Shown: piece by piece, positions 15,797 through 24,472 of the stretch | How positions within the stretch are numbered: position 1 is the first letter of the stretch | Layout of the letters: every line of letters begins with the position of its first letter | NCBI GenBank assembly: GCA_016702605.1 | Contig: JADJDQ010000003.1 | Span: 485,501 to 549,500 of the forward strand | DNA: 64,000 nt | Source of the DNA: Candidatus Intricatilinea gracilis | Lineage (GTDB): Bacteria; Pseudomonadota; Gammaproteobacteria; Burkholderiales; Burkholderiaceae_C | Direction of reading: 5' to 3' | The notes under the pieces: generated by a model | What the model saw: only the letters and a program-made list of their open reading frames with translations | What the model was told of the DNA's origin: nothing | Databases searched by the model: none | Made by a program: the position numbers and the translations under genes

Positions 15797-16342
15797 ATGG
15801 CCACTGCCCTGCGCTCCCCGCCCGCCGCCAAGGCCAAGGCACAGCCGGCCGCGGCATCAGCCGCCGACGCCATCGCCACAGCCACCGCAGCAACCAGCGC
15901 CGCGCCAGCCGCCGAGCCGCGCATGTACTCGATCACCGAACTCGCCGCCGAGTTCGACGTGACACCCCGCGCCATCCGCTTCTACGAAGACGTCGGCCTG
16001 CTCACGCCCGAACGCGCCGGGCGCAACCGCGTCTACACCCATGCCGACCGCACCCGGCTCAAGCTCACGCTGCGCGGCAAGCGCCTCGGGCTGGCGCTGT
16101 CCGAGATCAAGCAACTCGTCGACATGTACGACACCTCGGCGGACAACACGGCGCAGCTGCAGGCCTTTCTGCTCGTGCTGGCCAATCACCGCCTGCAGCT
16201 CGAACAGCAGCTCGACGACATCCAGGTGACCCTCGGGGAGATCACCCAGCACGAACAACGTTGCCGCAGCCTGATCGCCGCCGGTGGTGCGCCCTTGCCG
16301 GCGCCCAAGGCACGCCGCAACAGCACCCGCAAGGTCGCCTGA
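15797..16342 (+). CDS. liuR: MerR family regulator, LiuR type
   Basis: 181 residues. After an Ala-rich 40-residue leader comes a MerR helix-turn-helix (YSITELAAEFDVTPRAIRFYEDVGLLTPER), a wing (RNRVYTHADRTRL) and a C-terminal coiled coil (LQAFLLVLANHRLQLEQQLDDIQ). It has no metal-binding cysteines in the effector region, as expected for the branched-chain/fatty-acid regulator LiuR. It precedes isovaleryl-CoA dehydrogenase, and both share a palindromic operator with the core ACGTTTACGT. If the first 42 residues are not made, the start could be the ATG of MYSITEL. Confidence 0.85.
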   Translation: MATALRSPPAAKAKAQPAAASAADAIATATAATSAAPAAEPRMYSITELAAEFDVTPRAIRFYEDVGLLTPERAGRNRVYTHADRTRLKLTLRGKRLGLALSEIKQLVDMYDTSADNTAQLQAFLLVLANHRLQLEQQLDDIQVTLGEITQHEQRCRSLIAAGGAPLPAPKARRNSTRKVA

Positions 16343-16478
16343 CCTGGCGGCGATGTTCACCCATTGCCTCGACCTGCGGCACCCCGCCGCGCACACCCGC
16401 CACCGCGCAGGCGTCGAGCTGTTGCGAGGCACCCCAAGTCCTATCCAGACCGCGCCCCAACCACTATCATCGAGGTTT

Positions 16479-16504
16479 GATTGACGTTTACGTAAACGTC
16501 AATC
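16479..16504. promoter_or_regulatory. 26-bp perfect palindrome, LiuR operator upstream of ivd
   Basis: Each half reads GATTGACGTTTAC, and the whole 26 bases are a perfect inverted repeat. It lies 45 bases upstream of the ivd start, in the 207-base gap after liuR. This matches the form of LiuR sites known upstream of leucine catabolism genes in proteobacteria (TTGACG/ACGTTTACGT type). Confidence 0.85.
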
Positions 16505-16549
16505 GCCCCCCCAAAGCCCGGCGCCGCGAGCGCCCACCAGGAGACTCCC

Positions 16550-17728
16550 ATGAACCTGCCCGGCCTCAACTTCATGCTCGGTGAAGACATCGACGCCCTG
16601 CGCGACGCCGTGCGCGCCTTTGCCGACGCCGAGATCGCGCCGCGCGCGGCCGAGATCGACCGCAGCGACCAGTTCCCCATGGACCTGTGGCGCAAGATGG
16701 GCGATCTGGGTGTGCTCGGCATCACCGTGCCCGAAGAGTACGGCGGCGCCGGCATGGGCTATGTGGCGCACATGGTGGCCATGGAAGAAATCAGCCGTGC
16801 CAGCGCCAGCGTGGGCCTGAGCTACGGCGCACACAGCAACCTGTGCGTCAACCAGATCAAGCGCAACGGCAGCGACGCACAACGCGCCAAGTACCTGCCC
16901 AAACTCATCAGCGGTGAACACGTGGGCGCGCTGGCCATGAGTGAGCCGGGCGCCGGCAGCGATGTCATCAGCATGAAGCTCAAGGCCATCGACCACGGCG
17001 GCTATTACGTGCTCAACGGCAACAAGATGTGGATCACCAACGGCCCGGACGCCGACACGCTGGTGGTCTACGCCAAGACCGAACCCGAGATGGGCGCACG
17101 CGGCGTCACGGCCTTTTTGATCGAGAAGGGCATGAAGGGTTTCAGCATCGCGCAAAAGCTCGACAAGCTCGGCATGCGCGGCAGCCACACGGGTGAGCTG
17201 GTGTTCAACAACGTCGAGGTGCCGGCCGAGAACATCCTGGGCCACCTCAACGGCGGCGCCAAGGTGCTGATGAGCGGGCTGGACTACGAACGCGCCGTGC
17301 TGGCCGCCGGCCCCATCGGCATCATGCAGAGCGTGATGGACAACGTCGTGCCCTACATCCACGACCGCAAGCAGTTCGGCCAAAGCATCGGCGAGTTCCA
17401 GCTCATCCAGGGCAAGGTGGCCGACATGTACACCGTGCTGCAGGCGGCGCGGGCCTTTTGCTACACCGTGGGCAAGAACCTCGACAGCCTGGGCAGCGAG
17501 CACGTGCGCCAGGTGCGCAAGGACTGCGCCTCGGTGATCCTGTGGTGCGCCGAAAAAGCCACCTGGATGGCCGGTGAAGGCATCCAGATCTACGGCGGCA
17601 ACGGCTACATCAACGAGTACCCGCTCGGGCGCCTGTGGCGCGACGCCAAGCTCTACGAGATCGGCGCCGGCACCAGCGAGATCCGCCGCATGTTGATCGG
17701 CCGCGAGTTGTTCTCTGAAACCATGTGA
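16550..17728 (+). CDS. ivd: Isovaleryl-CoA dehydrogenase
   Basis: 392 residues. This FAD acyl-CoA dehydrogenase oxidises isovaleryl-CoA to 3-methylcrotonyl-CoA in leucine breakdown. The acyl-CoA dehydrogenase signatures ALAMSEPGAGSDV and QIYGGNGYINEYPLGRLWRDAKLYEIGAGTSEI are present. The diagnostic feature is Glu247 in SGLDYERAVLAAGP: isovaleryl-CoA dehydrogenases use this helix-G glutamate as catalytic base, and here the usual Glu near the C-terminus is replaced (YEIGAGTSE). GGAG precedes the ATG. It is controlled by the adjacent palindrome. The expected next genes, methylcrotonyl-CoA carboxylase subunits, are absent. Confidence 0.95.
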   Translation: MNLPGLNFMLGEDIDALRDAVRAFADAEIAPRAAEIDRSDQFPMDLWRKMGDLGVLGITVPEEYGGAGMGYVAHMVAMEEISRASASVGLSYGAHSNLCVNQIKRNGSDAQRAKYLPKLISGEHVGALAMSEPGAGSDVISMKLKAIDHGGYYVLNGNKMWITNGPDADTLVVYAKTEPEMGARGVTAFLIEKGMKGFSIAQKLDKLGMRGSHTGELVFNNVEVPAENILGHLNGGAKVLMSGLDYERAVLAAGPIGIMQSVMDNVVPYIHDRKQFGQSIGEFQLIQGKVADMYTVLQAARAFCYTVGKNLDSLGSEHVRQVRKDCASVILWCAEKATWMAGEGIQIYGGNGYINEYPLGRLWRDAKLYEIGAGTSEIRRMLIGRELFSETM

Positions 17729-17856
17729 CGCCAATGCGATGCGGCTCCAGCCTGCGCCGCTTGGCGCCGCTGGTGCCCACGCACATGGCAGGACAAGTGC
17801 CGGTCTCTTGAACATGCGCAGAATGCCGTCCGAGTGACTACTGCGACGGAGCCGAT

Positions 17857-18528
17857 GTGAGCGAACCCGACCTGCAACACCTGATCGACAACAACCGGCG
17901 CTGGGCCGCGGCCACCGAGGCACGCGAGCCCGGCTTCTTCACACGCCTGGCCAAACAACAGAACCCGCGCTACATGTGGATCGGTTGTGCCGACAGCCGG
18001 GTGCCAGCCAACGAGATCACCGGCCTGGACCCGGGCGAAGTCTTCGTGCATCGCAACGTGGCCAACGTGATGGTGCACTCAGACCTCAATGCACTGTCGA
18101 CCATCCAGTTCGCGGTGGAGCATCTCAAGGTCGAACACATCATGGTGGTGGGCCACTACGGTTGCGCCGGTGTACGCGCCGCCATGCGTGGCCTGCGGGT
18201 GGGCATTGCCGACAACTGGCTGCGCCATGTGCACGACGTACGACTGCGCCACCGCAAGCGCCTGGATCACCTGCCGCCCGCCGAGCAGGAGGACATCCTG
18301 TGCGAGATGAACGTGATCGAGCAGGTCGGCAACGTCGCGCTCAGCACCGTGCTGCAGGACGCCTGGGCACGCGGCCAGAAGGTGGCCGTGCACGGCATGG
18401 TCTACGGCCTGTCCGACGGCCTGCTGAAGGACCTGGGTGTCACCATGGACCGGCCCGAAGCGGTGGTGCCGGTCTTCGGCGCCGCACTCAAGCGTTACCC
18501 GCGCGGCCTCGGCGAAGACAGCAACTGA
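17857..18528 (+). CDS. can: Beta-carbonic anhydrase
   Basis: 223 residues with a GTG start behind GGAG. The zinc site is Cys44, Asp46 and Arg48 in WIGCADSRVPA, with His100 and Cys103 in VVGHYGCAGVRA. Length and the FVHRNVANVM segment match E. coli Can. It interconverts CO2 and bicarbonate. Sitting between ivd and a thiolase, it could supply bicarbonate to the biotin carboxylase of the leucine pathway (methylcrotonyl-CoA carboxylase), which would explain its place; that is inference. Confidence 0.95.
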   Translation: MSEPDLQHLIDNNRRWAAATEAREPGFFTRLAKQQNPRYMWIGCADSRVPANEITGLDPGEVFVHRNVANVMVHSDLNALSTIQFAVEHLKVEHIMVVGHYGCAGVRAAMRGLRVGIADNWLRHVHDVRLRHRKRLDHLPPAEQEDILCEMNVIEQVGNVALSTVLQDAWARGQKVAVHGMVYGLSDGLLKDLGVTMDRPEAVVPVFGAALKRYPRGLGEDSN

Positions 18529-18568
18529 CCGAACGATTCAGCCTCACCCCCACTGGAGCAGACCCATC

Positions 18569-19765
18569 ATGTCTATCGATCCCATCGTCATCGTCTCGGC
18601 CGCCCGCACACCCATCGGTGGTCTGCTGGGTGATTTCTCGTCGCAGGCTGCCTGGCAACTCGGCGCCGTGGCCATCCGCGCTGCGGTCGAACGATCCGGC
18701 GTGCCCGCCGACCAGATCGACGAGGTCTTGTTCGGCAACTGCCTGATGGCCGGCCAGGGCCAGGCCCCTGCGCGCCAGGCCACGCTGGCAGCAGGACTGC
18801 CACGCAGCGCCGGTGCCGTCACGCTGAGCAAGATGTGTGGCTCGGGCATGCGAGCCCTGATGTTCGGCCACGACATGCTGGCCGCCGGCAGCGCCAGCGT
18901 GGTCGTCGCCGGTGGCATGGAAAGCATGACCAACGCGCCGCACCTGATGTTCGCGCGCAAGGGTGTGAAGTACGGCGCCACGCAGATGTTCGACCACATG
19001 GCGATGGACGGCCTGGAAGACGCCTACGAGCGCCTGCCCAGCGGCGCCGGCAAGGCCATGGGTGTGTTCGCCGAAGCGTGCGTCGAGAAATACGGTTTCA
19101 CCCGCGAGGCGCAGGACCAATACGCCGTCACCTCCACCGCCCGCGCCAAGCAGGCCAACGAGGACGGCAGCTTCGACTGGGAGATGGCGCCCGTGACGCT
19201 GCAGGGCCGCGGCGGCGAGACCGTGGTCAAGGTCGACGAACAACCCTTCAAGGCCAAGCTCGACAAGATCGCCAGCCTCAAGCCCGCCTTCAAGAAGGAC
19301 GGCACCATCACCGCCGCCAACGCCAGCAGCATCAGCGACGGCGCCGCCGCCCTGGTGCTGATGCGCGCCAGCGACGCCGAACGCCACGGCCTGAAGCCAC
19401 TGGCTCGTATCGTGAGCCACGCGGTTCATGCGCAGGAACCGGCCTGGTTTGCCACCGCGCCGGCCGGCTCCATCAACAAGGCGCTGGCCAAGGCCGGCTG
19501 GCAGGCCAAGGACGTCGACCTCTGGGAGGTCAACGAAGCCTTTGCCGCCGTCACCATGGCCGCCATGGTCGACTTCAAGCTGCCGCACGACATCGTCAAC
19601 GTGCACGGCGGCGCCTGCGCGCTGGGCCATCCGATCGGCGCCTCAGGCGCGCGCATCATCGTCACGCTGCTGGGCGCGCTCAGGAAACGTGGCCTGAAAC
19701 GCGGCGTCGCCAGCCTGTGCATAGGCGGCGGCGAGGCGACGGCAGTCGCTCTGGAGATGCTGTGA
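18569..19765 (+). CDS. Acetyl-CoA acetyltransferase (thiolase)
   Basis: 398 residues from the ATG of MSIDPIVIVS, with GGAG 11 bases upstream. The acyl-accepting Cys90 lies in LSKMCGSGMRAL. The other two catalytic blocks are VNEAFA and GGACALGHPIGASGARI, and Cys of LCIGGGEATAV is the C-terminal base. It is a biosynthetic/degradative two-carbon thiolase of the AtoB/PhaA group. In this place it would cleave the acetoacetyl-CoA made from leucine (after HMG-CoA lyase) or condense acetyl-CoA for PHB. Which direction dominates cannot be told from sequence. Confidence 0.93.
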   Translation: MSIDPIVIVSAARTPIGGLLGDFSSQAAWQLGAVAIRAAVERSGVPADQIDEVLFGNCLMAGQGQAPARQATLAAGLPRSAGAVTLSKMCGSGMRALMFGHDMLAAGSASVVVAGGMESMTNAPHLMFARKGVKYGATQMFDHMAMDGLEDAYERLPSGAGKAMGVFAEACVEKYGFTREAQDQYAVTSTARAKQANEDGSFDWEMAPVTLQGRGGETVVKVDEQPFKAKLDKIASLKPAFKKDGTITAANASSISDGAAALVLMRASDAERHGLKPLARIVSHAVHAQEPAWFATAPAGSINKALAKAGWQAKDVDLWEVNEAFAAVTMAAMVDFKLPHDIVNVHGGACALGHPIGASGARIIVTLLGALRKRGLKRGVASLCIGGGEATAVALEML

Positions 19766-19865
19766 GTCTTCGATTCCAGATAAAGGCTTCGCAGCTGATC
19801 GGTCGTCGTGACGCAACGCCAGGTCTGGCACCGTTGCCCACCGCCACCGCCACGACGGAGCTGCA

Positions 19866-20573
19866 TTGAACCTCGGCCTGCAAGACCTCGCGCTGTTCAG
19901 CCTGACCGTGCTGATCCTCAACGCCACGCCGGGTGTGGATCTGCTGTTCACCCTCACCCGCGCGCTGCAGCACGGTGTGCGTGGTGGCCTGGCAGCTGCG
20001 GCCGGCATCAACGCAGGTTGTGTGGTGCATGCCATCGCCGCCACCTTCGGCCTGGCCGCACTGCTGGCCACCTCGGCGGCGGCCTTCACCGCGCTCAAGC
20101 TGATGGGCGCGGTGTATCTGGCTTGGCTGGCCTTCGGCATGTTGCGCAGTGCGCTGAATACGGCACCGGACGCCACCGGTCCGCTGGCGACCGCGCCCGA
20201 CAGCGTCGGCGTGGACGCCGATGCGCGCCCGGGTGCGGGCGCGACCGGCAGCACGGCCCCGCCCGTCGACCTGGGCGTGATCTTCTCGCAAGGCCTGCTG
20301 ACCAACGTGCTCAACCCCAAGGTCGCGATCTTCTTCCTGGCTCTGCTGCCGCAGTTCATCACTGCCGACGCGCCGGACAAGACCATGGCCTTCCTCGCGC
20401 TGGGCAGCTGGTTCGTGCTGCAGAGTTCGATCTTTCTGGTCGGCTTCGTGATGCTGGTGGCCCCACTGCGCCAGTGGCAACCCAGTCCGACGCTGCGGCG
20501 TGGCATGGGGGTGGCGTCTGCCCTGCTGTTCGTCGGCCTGGCCGCACGGCTGGCGTTGGCCGAGTCGCATTGA
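19866..20573 (+). CDS. LysE/RhtB family exporter (second copy)
   Basis: 235 residues with a TTG start; GGAG lies 5 bases upstream. NATPGVDLLFTLTRALQHGVRGG is a LysE-type signature and LLTNVLNPKVAIFFLALLPQFI the second block. A polar insert of about 35 residues (TAPDATGPLATAPDSVGVDADARPG) sits in the central cytoplasmic loop, which makes it longer than most family members. Substrate unknown. It is not closely similar to the LysE-like gene at 13133. Confidence 0.88.
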   Translation: MNLGLQDLALFSLTVLILNATPGVDLLFTLTRALQHGVRGGLAAAAGINAGCVVHAIAATFGLAALLATSAAAFTALKLMGAVYLAWLAFGMLRSALNTAPDATGPLATAPDSVGVDADARPGAGATGSTAPPVDLGVIFSQGLLTNVLNPKVAIFFLALLPQFITADAPDKTMAFLALGSWFVLQSSIFLVGFVMLVAPLRQWQPSPTLRRGMGVASALLFVGLAARLALAESH

Positions 20574-20730
20574 ACTGGAACCTGGACGTGGTCCTAGCCG
20601 CATCGGTTTGCTGCCCGCCCCACCCAGGCCTGGGCCCGCCGGGTGGCGCAGCGGCAACGACGGCGCCCAACATCACGCGGGACATGACGCGTAATATCGC
20701 GCGTATTACCCACCGCTCACCGGCCTCATC

Positions 20731-20995
20731 ATGACCGTCACCGTCAAGCTCGACCTGGCCCTCGAAGAACGTCTTCGTCAGCGTGCGGCCGCCTGCGGTC
20801 GCACGAGCAGCGCTCATCCGCGAAGCGCTGGTGCACTACCTCGCGCAGCCCGACGACAGCGCGACCTCCACCACCGCCCATGCGCTGGGCGCCGACCTGT
20901 TCGGGCGTCACGCCGGGCCTGTCGACCTGGCCAGCACCCGCAAGCAGGCCTGGGCCGACGCCGTCGACACCAAGCGCCCTCGCAGCGCGCGATGA
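20731..20995 (+). pseudogene. Ribbon-helix-helix antitoxin, frameshifted
   Basis: The first 27 codons (MTVTVKLDLALEERLRQRAA, ending at ACGRTSS) are the N-terminus of a CopG/Arc-type ribbon-helix-helix protein. The expected continuation ALIREALVHYLAQPDDS occurs in a different frame from about 20810 to the stop at 20993-20995. A two-base deletion within GCGC-rich sequence near 20808-20814 would explain this. The stop overlaps the start of the PIN toxin gene (ATGA), as in VapBC operons. Either the antitoxin is inactive in this strain or the consensus sequence has an error; the intact toxin neighbour makes an error, or expression by slippage, worth considering. Confidence 0.7.
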
Positions 20996-21489
20996 CCAGA
21001 CCGACCAAGCCGGCACGGCCCGCCAGCCGCCCATCGAGCAAGGCCAAGGCCCTGCCCGCCGGCGCCTTTGCAGGTGCAGTGCTGGTGGACAGCGGCCCGT
21101 TGCTCGCGCTGTTCAACGCCACCGACCACTGGCATGCGCCCGTGCTCGAGTGGCTGCGCGGCCACCCCGGTGCCAGCCTGATCAGCACCTGGCCGGTGGC
21201 CACCGAGGTATGCGCCCTGCTGGCCAGGCGCGTACACAACGAGGCGGCGCTGGACTTTCTGCGCTGGGCGCGGCGAGGCGGCATCACGCTGGATCTGCCG
21301 TCGGAAGGCTCACTCACCGAGGTGCTGCAGATCAGCGAAAGGTTTGCCGACCTGCCCTTCGATCTGGCGGACGCCTCGATTGCCGAAGCAGCAGCGCGCC
21401 TGAACATCCGCAGCGTCCTGTCGGTCGACGCAGACTTTGCCGTCTACCGCGACCGTTCCGGCCGCGCACTCACCAACCTCTTGCAGTAG
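20992..21489 (+). CDS. PIN-domain toxin (VapC-like ribonuclease)
   Basis: 165 residues, started at the ATG that overlaps the antitoxin stop. After a 27-residue Lys/Pro/Ala-rich leader comes a PIN domain with its acidic metal-binding residues in AVLVDSGPLLALF, ATEVCALLAR, FDLADASIAEAA and SVDADFAVYR. VapC-type PIN toxins cleave tRNA or rRNA and are held inactive by the RHH partner. The gene is intact while the partner is frameshifted. Confidence 0.82.
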   Translation: MTRPTKPARPASRPSSKAKALPAGAFAGAVLVDSGPLLALFNATDHWHAPVLEWLRGHPGASLISTWPVATEVCALLARRVHNEAALDFLRWARRGGITLDLPSEGSLTEVLQISERFADLPFDLADASIAEAAARLNIRSVLSVDADFAVYRDRSGRALTNLLQ

Positions 21490-21513
21490 CGCGCACCCGC
21501 GCCGTTTACCGCC

Positions 21514-22221
21514 ATGCCGCAGTCCACCTCCCCCTCAGCGCCGCCGCGCCCGCCGCAACACGCCCTGGTCATCGGCGCTTCGCGCGGCATCGGCCTGGCG
21601 CTGGTGCAGCACTACCGCGCTGCGGGCAGCCGGGTCACTGCCACCGCGCGTGACGAGGCGGGCCTGGCGCGGCTGCGTGACCTCGGCGCCACCGCCATCG
21701 CGCTCGATGTCGCCCAGCCCACCAGCGCCGCGGCCCTGGCCTGGCAGGTGGACGGTGCCGGCTTCGACACCGTCATCCACAACGCCGGCGTCTATGGCCC
21801 GCGCCTGGCGGCGCCGAACGTGCCGACGCTGGCCAACTTCGACGACGTGATGCGCAGCAACGTCTACGGCGCCATGCTGGTGCTGCCGCAGTTGCTCGAC
21901 GCCCTGGCACCGCAGGCACGGGTGGCGCTCATCTCGTCGCGCATGGGCTCGATCGGCGGGCGCTCGGACGCCAGCGGCTGGCTCTACCGCGCCAGCAAGG
22001 CGGCCGCCAACTCGGTACTGCGCGATATCGCCACGGCGCTGCAGGGCCGCGCGATCTGCGCCAGCCTGCATCCGGGCTGGGTGCAGACCGACCTGGGCGG
22101 GCCGAACGCTCCCATCACCGCCGAGGCCAGCGCCAGGCAGCTTGGCGCCACCATCGCCCGCCTCACACCCGCGCAACACGGCGGCTTCTTCGACCTGGAC
22201 GGCAGCCCCATCCCCTGGTGA
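21514..22221 (+). CDS. Short-chain dehydrogenase/reductase
   Basis: 235 residues. The NAD(P)-binding motif is ALVIGASRGIGLALVQHY, followed by VIHNAGVYGP and LISSRMGSIG; the catalytic pair is in WLYRASKAAANS (Tyr/Lys), and SLHPGWVQTDLGG is the typical C-terminal stretch of the CsgA/YciK-like SDR subgroup. Substrate unknown. It is 46 bases upstream of an acyl-CoA dehydrogenase and probably in the same transcript. Confidence 0.9.
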   Translation: MPQSTSPSAPPRPPQHALVIGASRGIGLALVQHYRAAGSRVTATARDEAGLARLRDLGATAIALDVAQPTSAAALAWQVDGAGFDTVIHNAGVYGPRLAAPNVPTLANFDDVMRSNVYGAMLVLPQLLDALAPQARVALISSRMGSIGGRSDASGWLYRASKAAANSVLRDIATALQGRAICASLHPGWVQTDLGGPNAPITAEASARQLGATIARLTPAQHGGFFDLDGSPIPW

Positions 22222-22267
22222 CGCCGCGCCGACCCCTCAGCCTCATCCAACCGGAACCCCCACCACC

Positions 22268-23398
22268 ATGCTGCTCAGCGAAGACCACCGTGCCGTGCAG
22301 GACGCCGTGCGCGCCTATGTGCAAGACCGCATCGCCCCCAACGCCGCGGCCTGGGACAAGAGTCACCACTTCCCGGCGGCCGAACTGAAAGGCCTGGCCG
22401 AGCTCGGTTGTTACGGCGTGGCGGTGCCGACCGACTACGACGGCGCCGGCATGGACTACCTGGCGCTGGCCATCATCCTGGAAGAAATCGCCGCGGGCGA
22501 CGGCGGCACCTCCACGCCGGTCAGCGTCAACAACTGCCCGGTCTGCTCCATCCTGATGGCCTTCGCCAACGAGGAGCAGAAGCAGCAGTTCCTCAAACCC
22601 CTGGCGCGCGGCGACATGCTGGGCGCCTTCTGCCTGACCGAGCCCCACGTGGGCTCGGAGGCCGGCGGCCTCAAGACCACCGCGGTGCGTGAAGGCGACG
22701 AGTACGTGCTGAACGGCGTCAAGCAGTTCATCACCAGCGGCAAGAACGGCGACGTCGCCATCGCCATGGCCGTGACGGACAAGGCCGCCGGCAAGAAGGG
22801 CATCAGCGCCTTCCTGGTGCCGACCAGCACGCCCGGCTACGTCGTCGCGCGGCTCGAAGACAAGATGGGCCAGCACAGCAGCGACACGGCGCAGATCCTG
22901 TTCGAGAACTGCCGCATCCCGGTGGCGTACCGCCTGGGCGAAGAAGGCCAGGGCCTGAAGATCGCCCTGTCGGGCCTGGAAGGTGGCCGCATCGGCATCG
23001 GCAGCCAGAGCCTGGGCATGGCGAGAGCTGCCTTCGAGGCCGCCCTCGCCTACAGCAAGGACCGCGTCGCCTTCGGTGTGCCCATCTTCCAGCACCAGGC
23101 CGTGCAGTTCCGCCTGGCCGAAGCGGCCACGCAGATCGAGGCCGCCCGCCAGCTCATCTGGCACGCCGCCAGCCTCAAGGACGCCGGCCTGCCCTGCCTG
23201 AAGGAAGCCGCCATGGCCAAACTCTTTGCCAGCGAGATGGCCGAGAAGGTGTGCTCCATCGCCATCCAGACCTTCGGCGGCTACGGCTACGTCAGCGACT
23301 TCCCGGTCGAACGTATCGCCCGCGACGTGCGTGTGTGCCAGATCTACGAGGGCACGAGTGATGTGCAGAAGATCCTGATCGGGCGGGCGCTGGGCTGA
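22268..23398 (+). CDS. Acyl-CoA dehydrogenase (short/branched-chain type)
   Basis: 376 residues starting MLLSEDHRAVQ. Signatures include FCLTEPHVGSEAGG, GLKIALSGLEGGRIGIGSQSLGMARAAFE and IQTFGGYGYVSDFPVERIARDVRVCQIYEGTSDVQK, with the catalytic glutamate in YEGTS near the C-terminus. Here the helix-G position carries Gly rather than Glu, which separates it from the Ivd at 16550 and places it with short-chain or branched-chain acyl-CoA dehydrogenases. The natural substrate may be butyryl- or 2-methylbutyryl-CoA; this cannot be settled by eye. Confidence 0.93.
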   Translation: MLLSEDHRAVQDAVRAYVQDRIAPNAAAWDKSHHFPAAELKGLAELGCYGVAVPTDYDGAGMDYLALAIILEEIAAGDGGTSTPVSVNNCPVCSILMAFANEEQKQQFLKPLARGDMLGAFCLTEPHVGSEAGGLKTTAVREGDEYVLNGVKQFITSGKNGDVAIAMAVTDKAAGKKGISAFLVPTSTPGYVVARLEDKMGQHSSDTAQILFENCRIPVAYRLGEEGQGLKIALSGLEGGRIGIGSQSLGMARAAFEAALAYSKDRVAFGVPIFQHQAVQFRLAEAATQIEAARQLIWHAASLKDAGLPCLKEAAMAKLFASEMAEKVCSIAIQTFGGYGYVSDFPVERIARDVRVCQIYEGTSDVQKILIGRALG

Positions 23399-23416
23399 CA
23401 CCAGCGAACCGTGCCG

Positions 23417-23758
23417 TCAGTGCAGCTGCGGTACCAAAGCGTCGGACGACCGGGTGGCAAGCTGCCAGCGCACGGGCGCGGCGACAGCGAGCAAAGCCTC
23501 GAGCTCGCCGATGAGCTTGTCCACGTCGCTCATGAAGCCGATACGGTTGGCGTACGGGCTGCGTTCGAGCAGCACCGCTGAAAGCTCAGCCAGGCGCACC
23601 TGACCGGCAAGCTTGGCCCAGCGACGCACTTCGTAGTACGACAGCAGCACAAGGCGGCCCAGGTCGCCATGGCGGCGGGCATGACGGAGATCGGTCAAGA
23701 GATCTTCGAGACCTAGCTGGAGCTTGGGCGAGAGCGTATGCATGATGTACATCAGCAT
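23417..23758 (-). CDS. Unknown protein, paralogue A of an adjacent pair
   Basis: 113 residues from the ATG aligned with its neighbour's start (MLMYIMHTLSPKLQLG versus MLRCNMKHYSQNLKLG). I do not recognise the family. The core is helical and shared with the gene at 23979: LGLEDLLTDLRHARRHGDLG, then LSYYEVRRWAKLA, and GFMSDVDKLIGELEALL. It has no membrane segment, signal peptide or cysteine pair. The two are clear tandem duplicates on the minus strand, downstream of a CheY-like receiver gene. The conserved HARRxGDLGRLxLLSxYEVRRWA block would be a good probe for homologues. Confidence 0.7.
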   Translation of the reverse strand: MLMYIMHTLSPKLQLGLEDLLTDLRHARRHGDLGRLVLLSYYEVRRWAKLAGQVRLAELSAVLLERSPYANRIGFMSDVDKLIGELEALLAVAAPVRWQLATRSSDALVPQLH

Positions 23759-23978
23759 CGGCCCGATTCCTGATCGATTCCTGACTGGCGCCGCCACGAT
23801 GGCAGGGCCGAGGGAATCTCCCTAAGTCAGGTCGTGCGGAATGTTTCAGCCTGGAGCGGACATTGAGGTAGCGGCGCAACAGCGCAAGAGGCGCCGGCTT
23901 CAAGCCTGTTCTTGCATTCTGGAACTTGACGGATGACAAGCCCCGATGATCGGGTGCGAGCACCCGAGAGCCAAACCC

Positions 23979-24353
23979 TCAGTGCCGCAGCCCGTTGGTC
24001 GTGGACAACCTGTCCGGTGTCGACAAGTTGTCCATCACCGGCAGGGTGTCGGGCTCGGGCCATACATCCTGCCCGTGCATGTTCAGAAGACGTTCAAGTT
24101 CGGCGATGAGCCGCTCGATGTCGGCCATGAAACTTTCGCGGTCGGCATAAGGGCTGCGTGTGACCAGCACCGACGAATATTCGGCCAGACCGTGTTCTTC
24201 GGCCAAGCGTGCCCACCGTCGCACCTCATAGAAGCTCAGCAGGGCCAGACGACCGAGGTCGCCGCTGCGTCGCGCGTGCCAGAGATCCGCAAGCAGATCC
24301 TCGAGGCCGAGCTTCAGGTTTTGCGAATAGTGTTTCATGTTGCAGCGCAGCAT
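23979..24353 (-). CDS. Unknown protein, paralogue B of an adjacent pair
   Basis: 124 residues from the ATG chosen by alignment with paralogue A; it shares LGLEDLLADLWHARRSGDLG, LSFYEVRRWARLAEE and SFMADIERLIAELERLL. Its C-terminal 25 residues (GQDVWPEPDTLPVMDNLS) are unlike the neighbour. There is no strong Shine-Dalgarno site, so the start is tentative. Function unknown. It lies 220 bases from paralogue A and 119 bases from the CheY-like gene, all reading leftwards. Confidence 0.72.
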   Translation of the reverse strand: MLRCNMKHYSQNLKLGLEDLLADLWHARRSGDLGRLALLSFYEVRRWARLAEEHGLAEYSSVLVTRSPYADRESFMADIERLIAELERLLNMHGQDVWPEPDTLPVMDNLSTPDRLSTTNGLRH

Positions 24354-24472
24354 TGCACCGAAACTTGAACAATAGCTTACGAACAAGCGCGCCGCCAGGG
24401 TATACGACCCCTACGCAACGCTCGGTAAAACCCCAGCTTGGCAGGCATCAAGACCCGCGGGTCACCCAGCCA

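Noticed and set aside
16499..17923. 474-codon minus-strand frame opposite ivd
   Set aside because: Its composition (Val/His/Ala-rich) mirrors the reverse of the acyl-CoA dehydrogenase gene, whose motifs are unambiguous. Same reason for the frame opposite acyl-CoA dehydrogenase at 22163-23401 and phaZ at 26025-27701.
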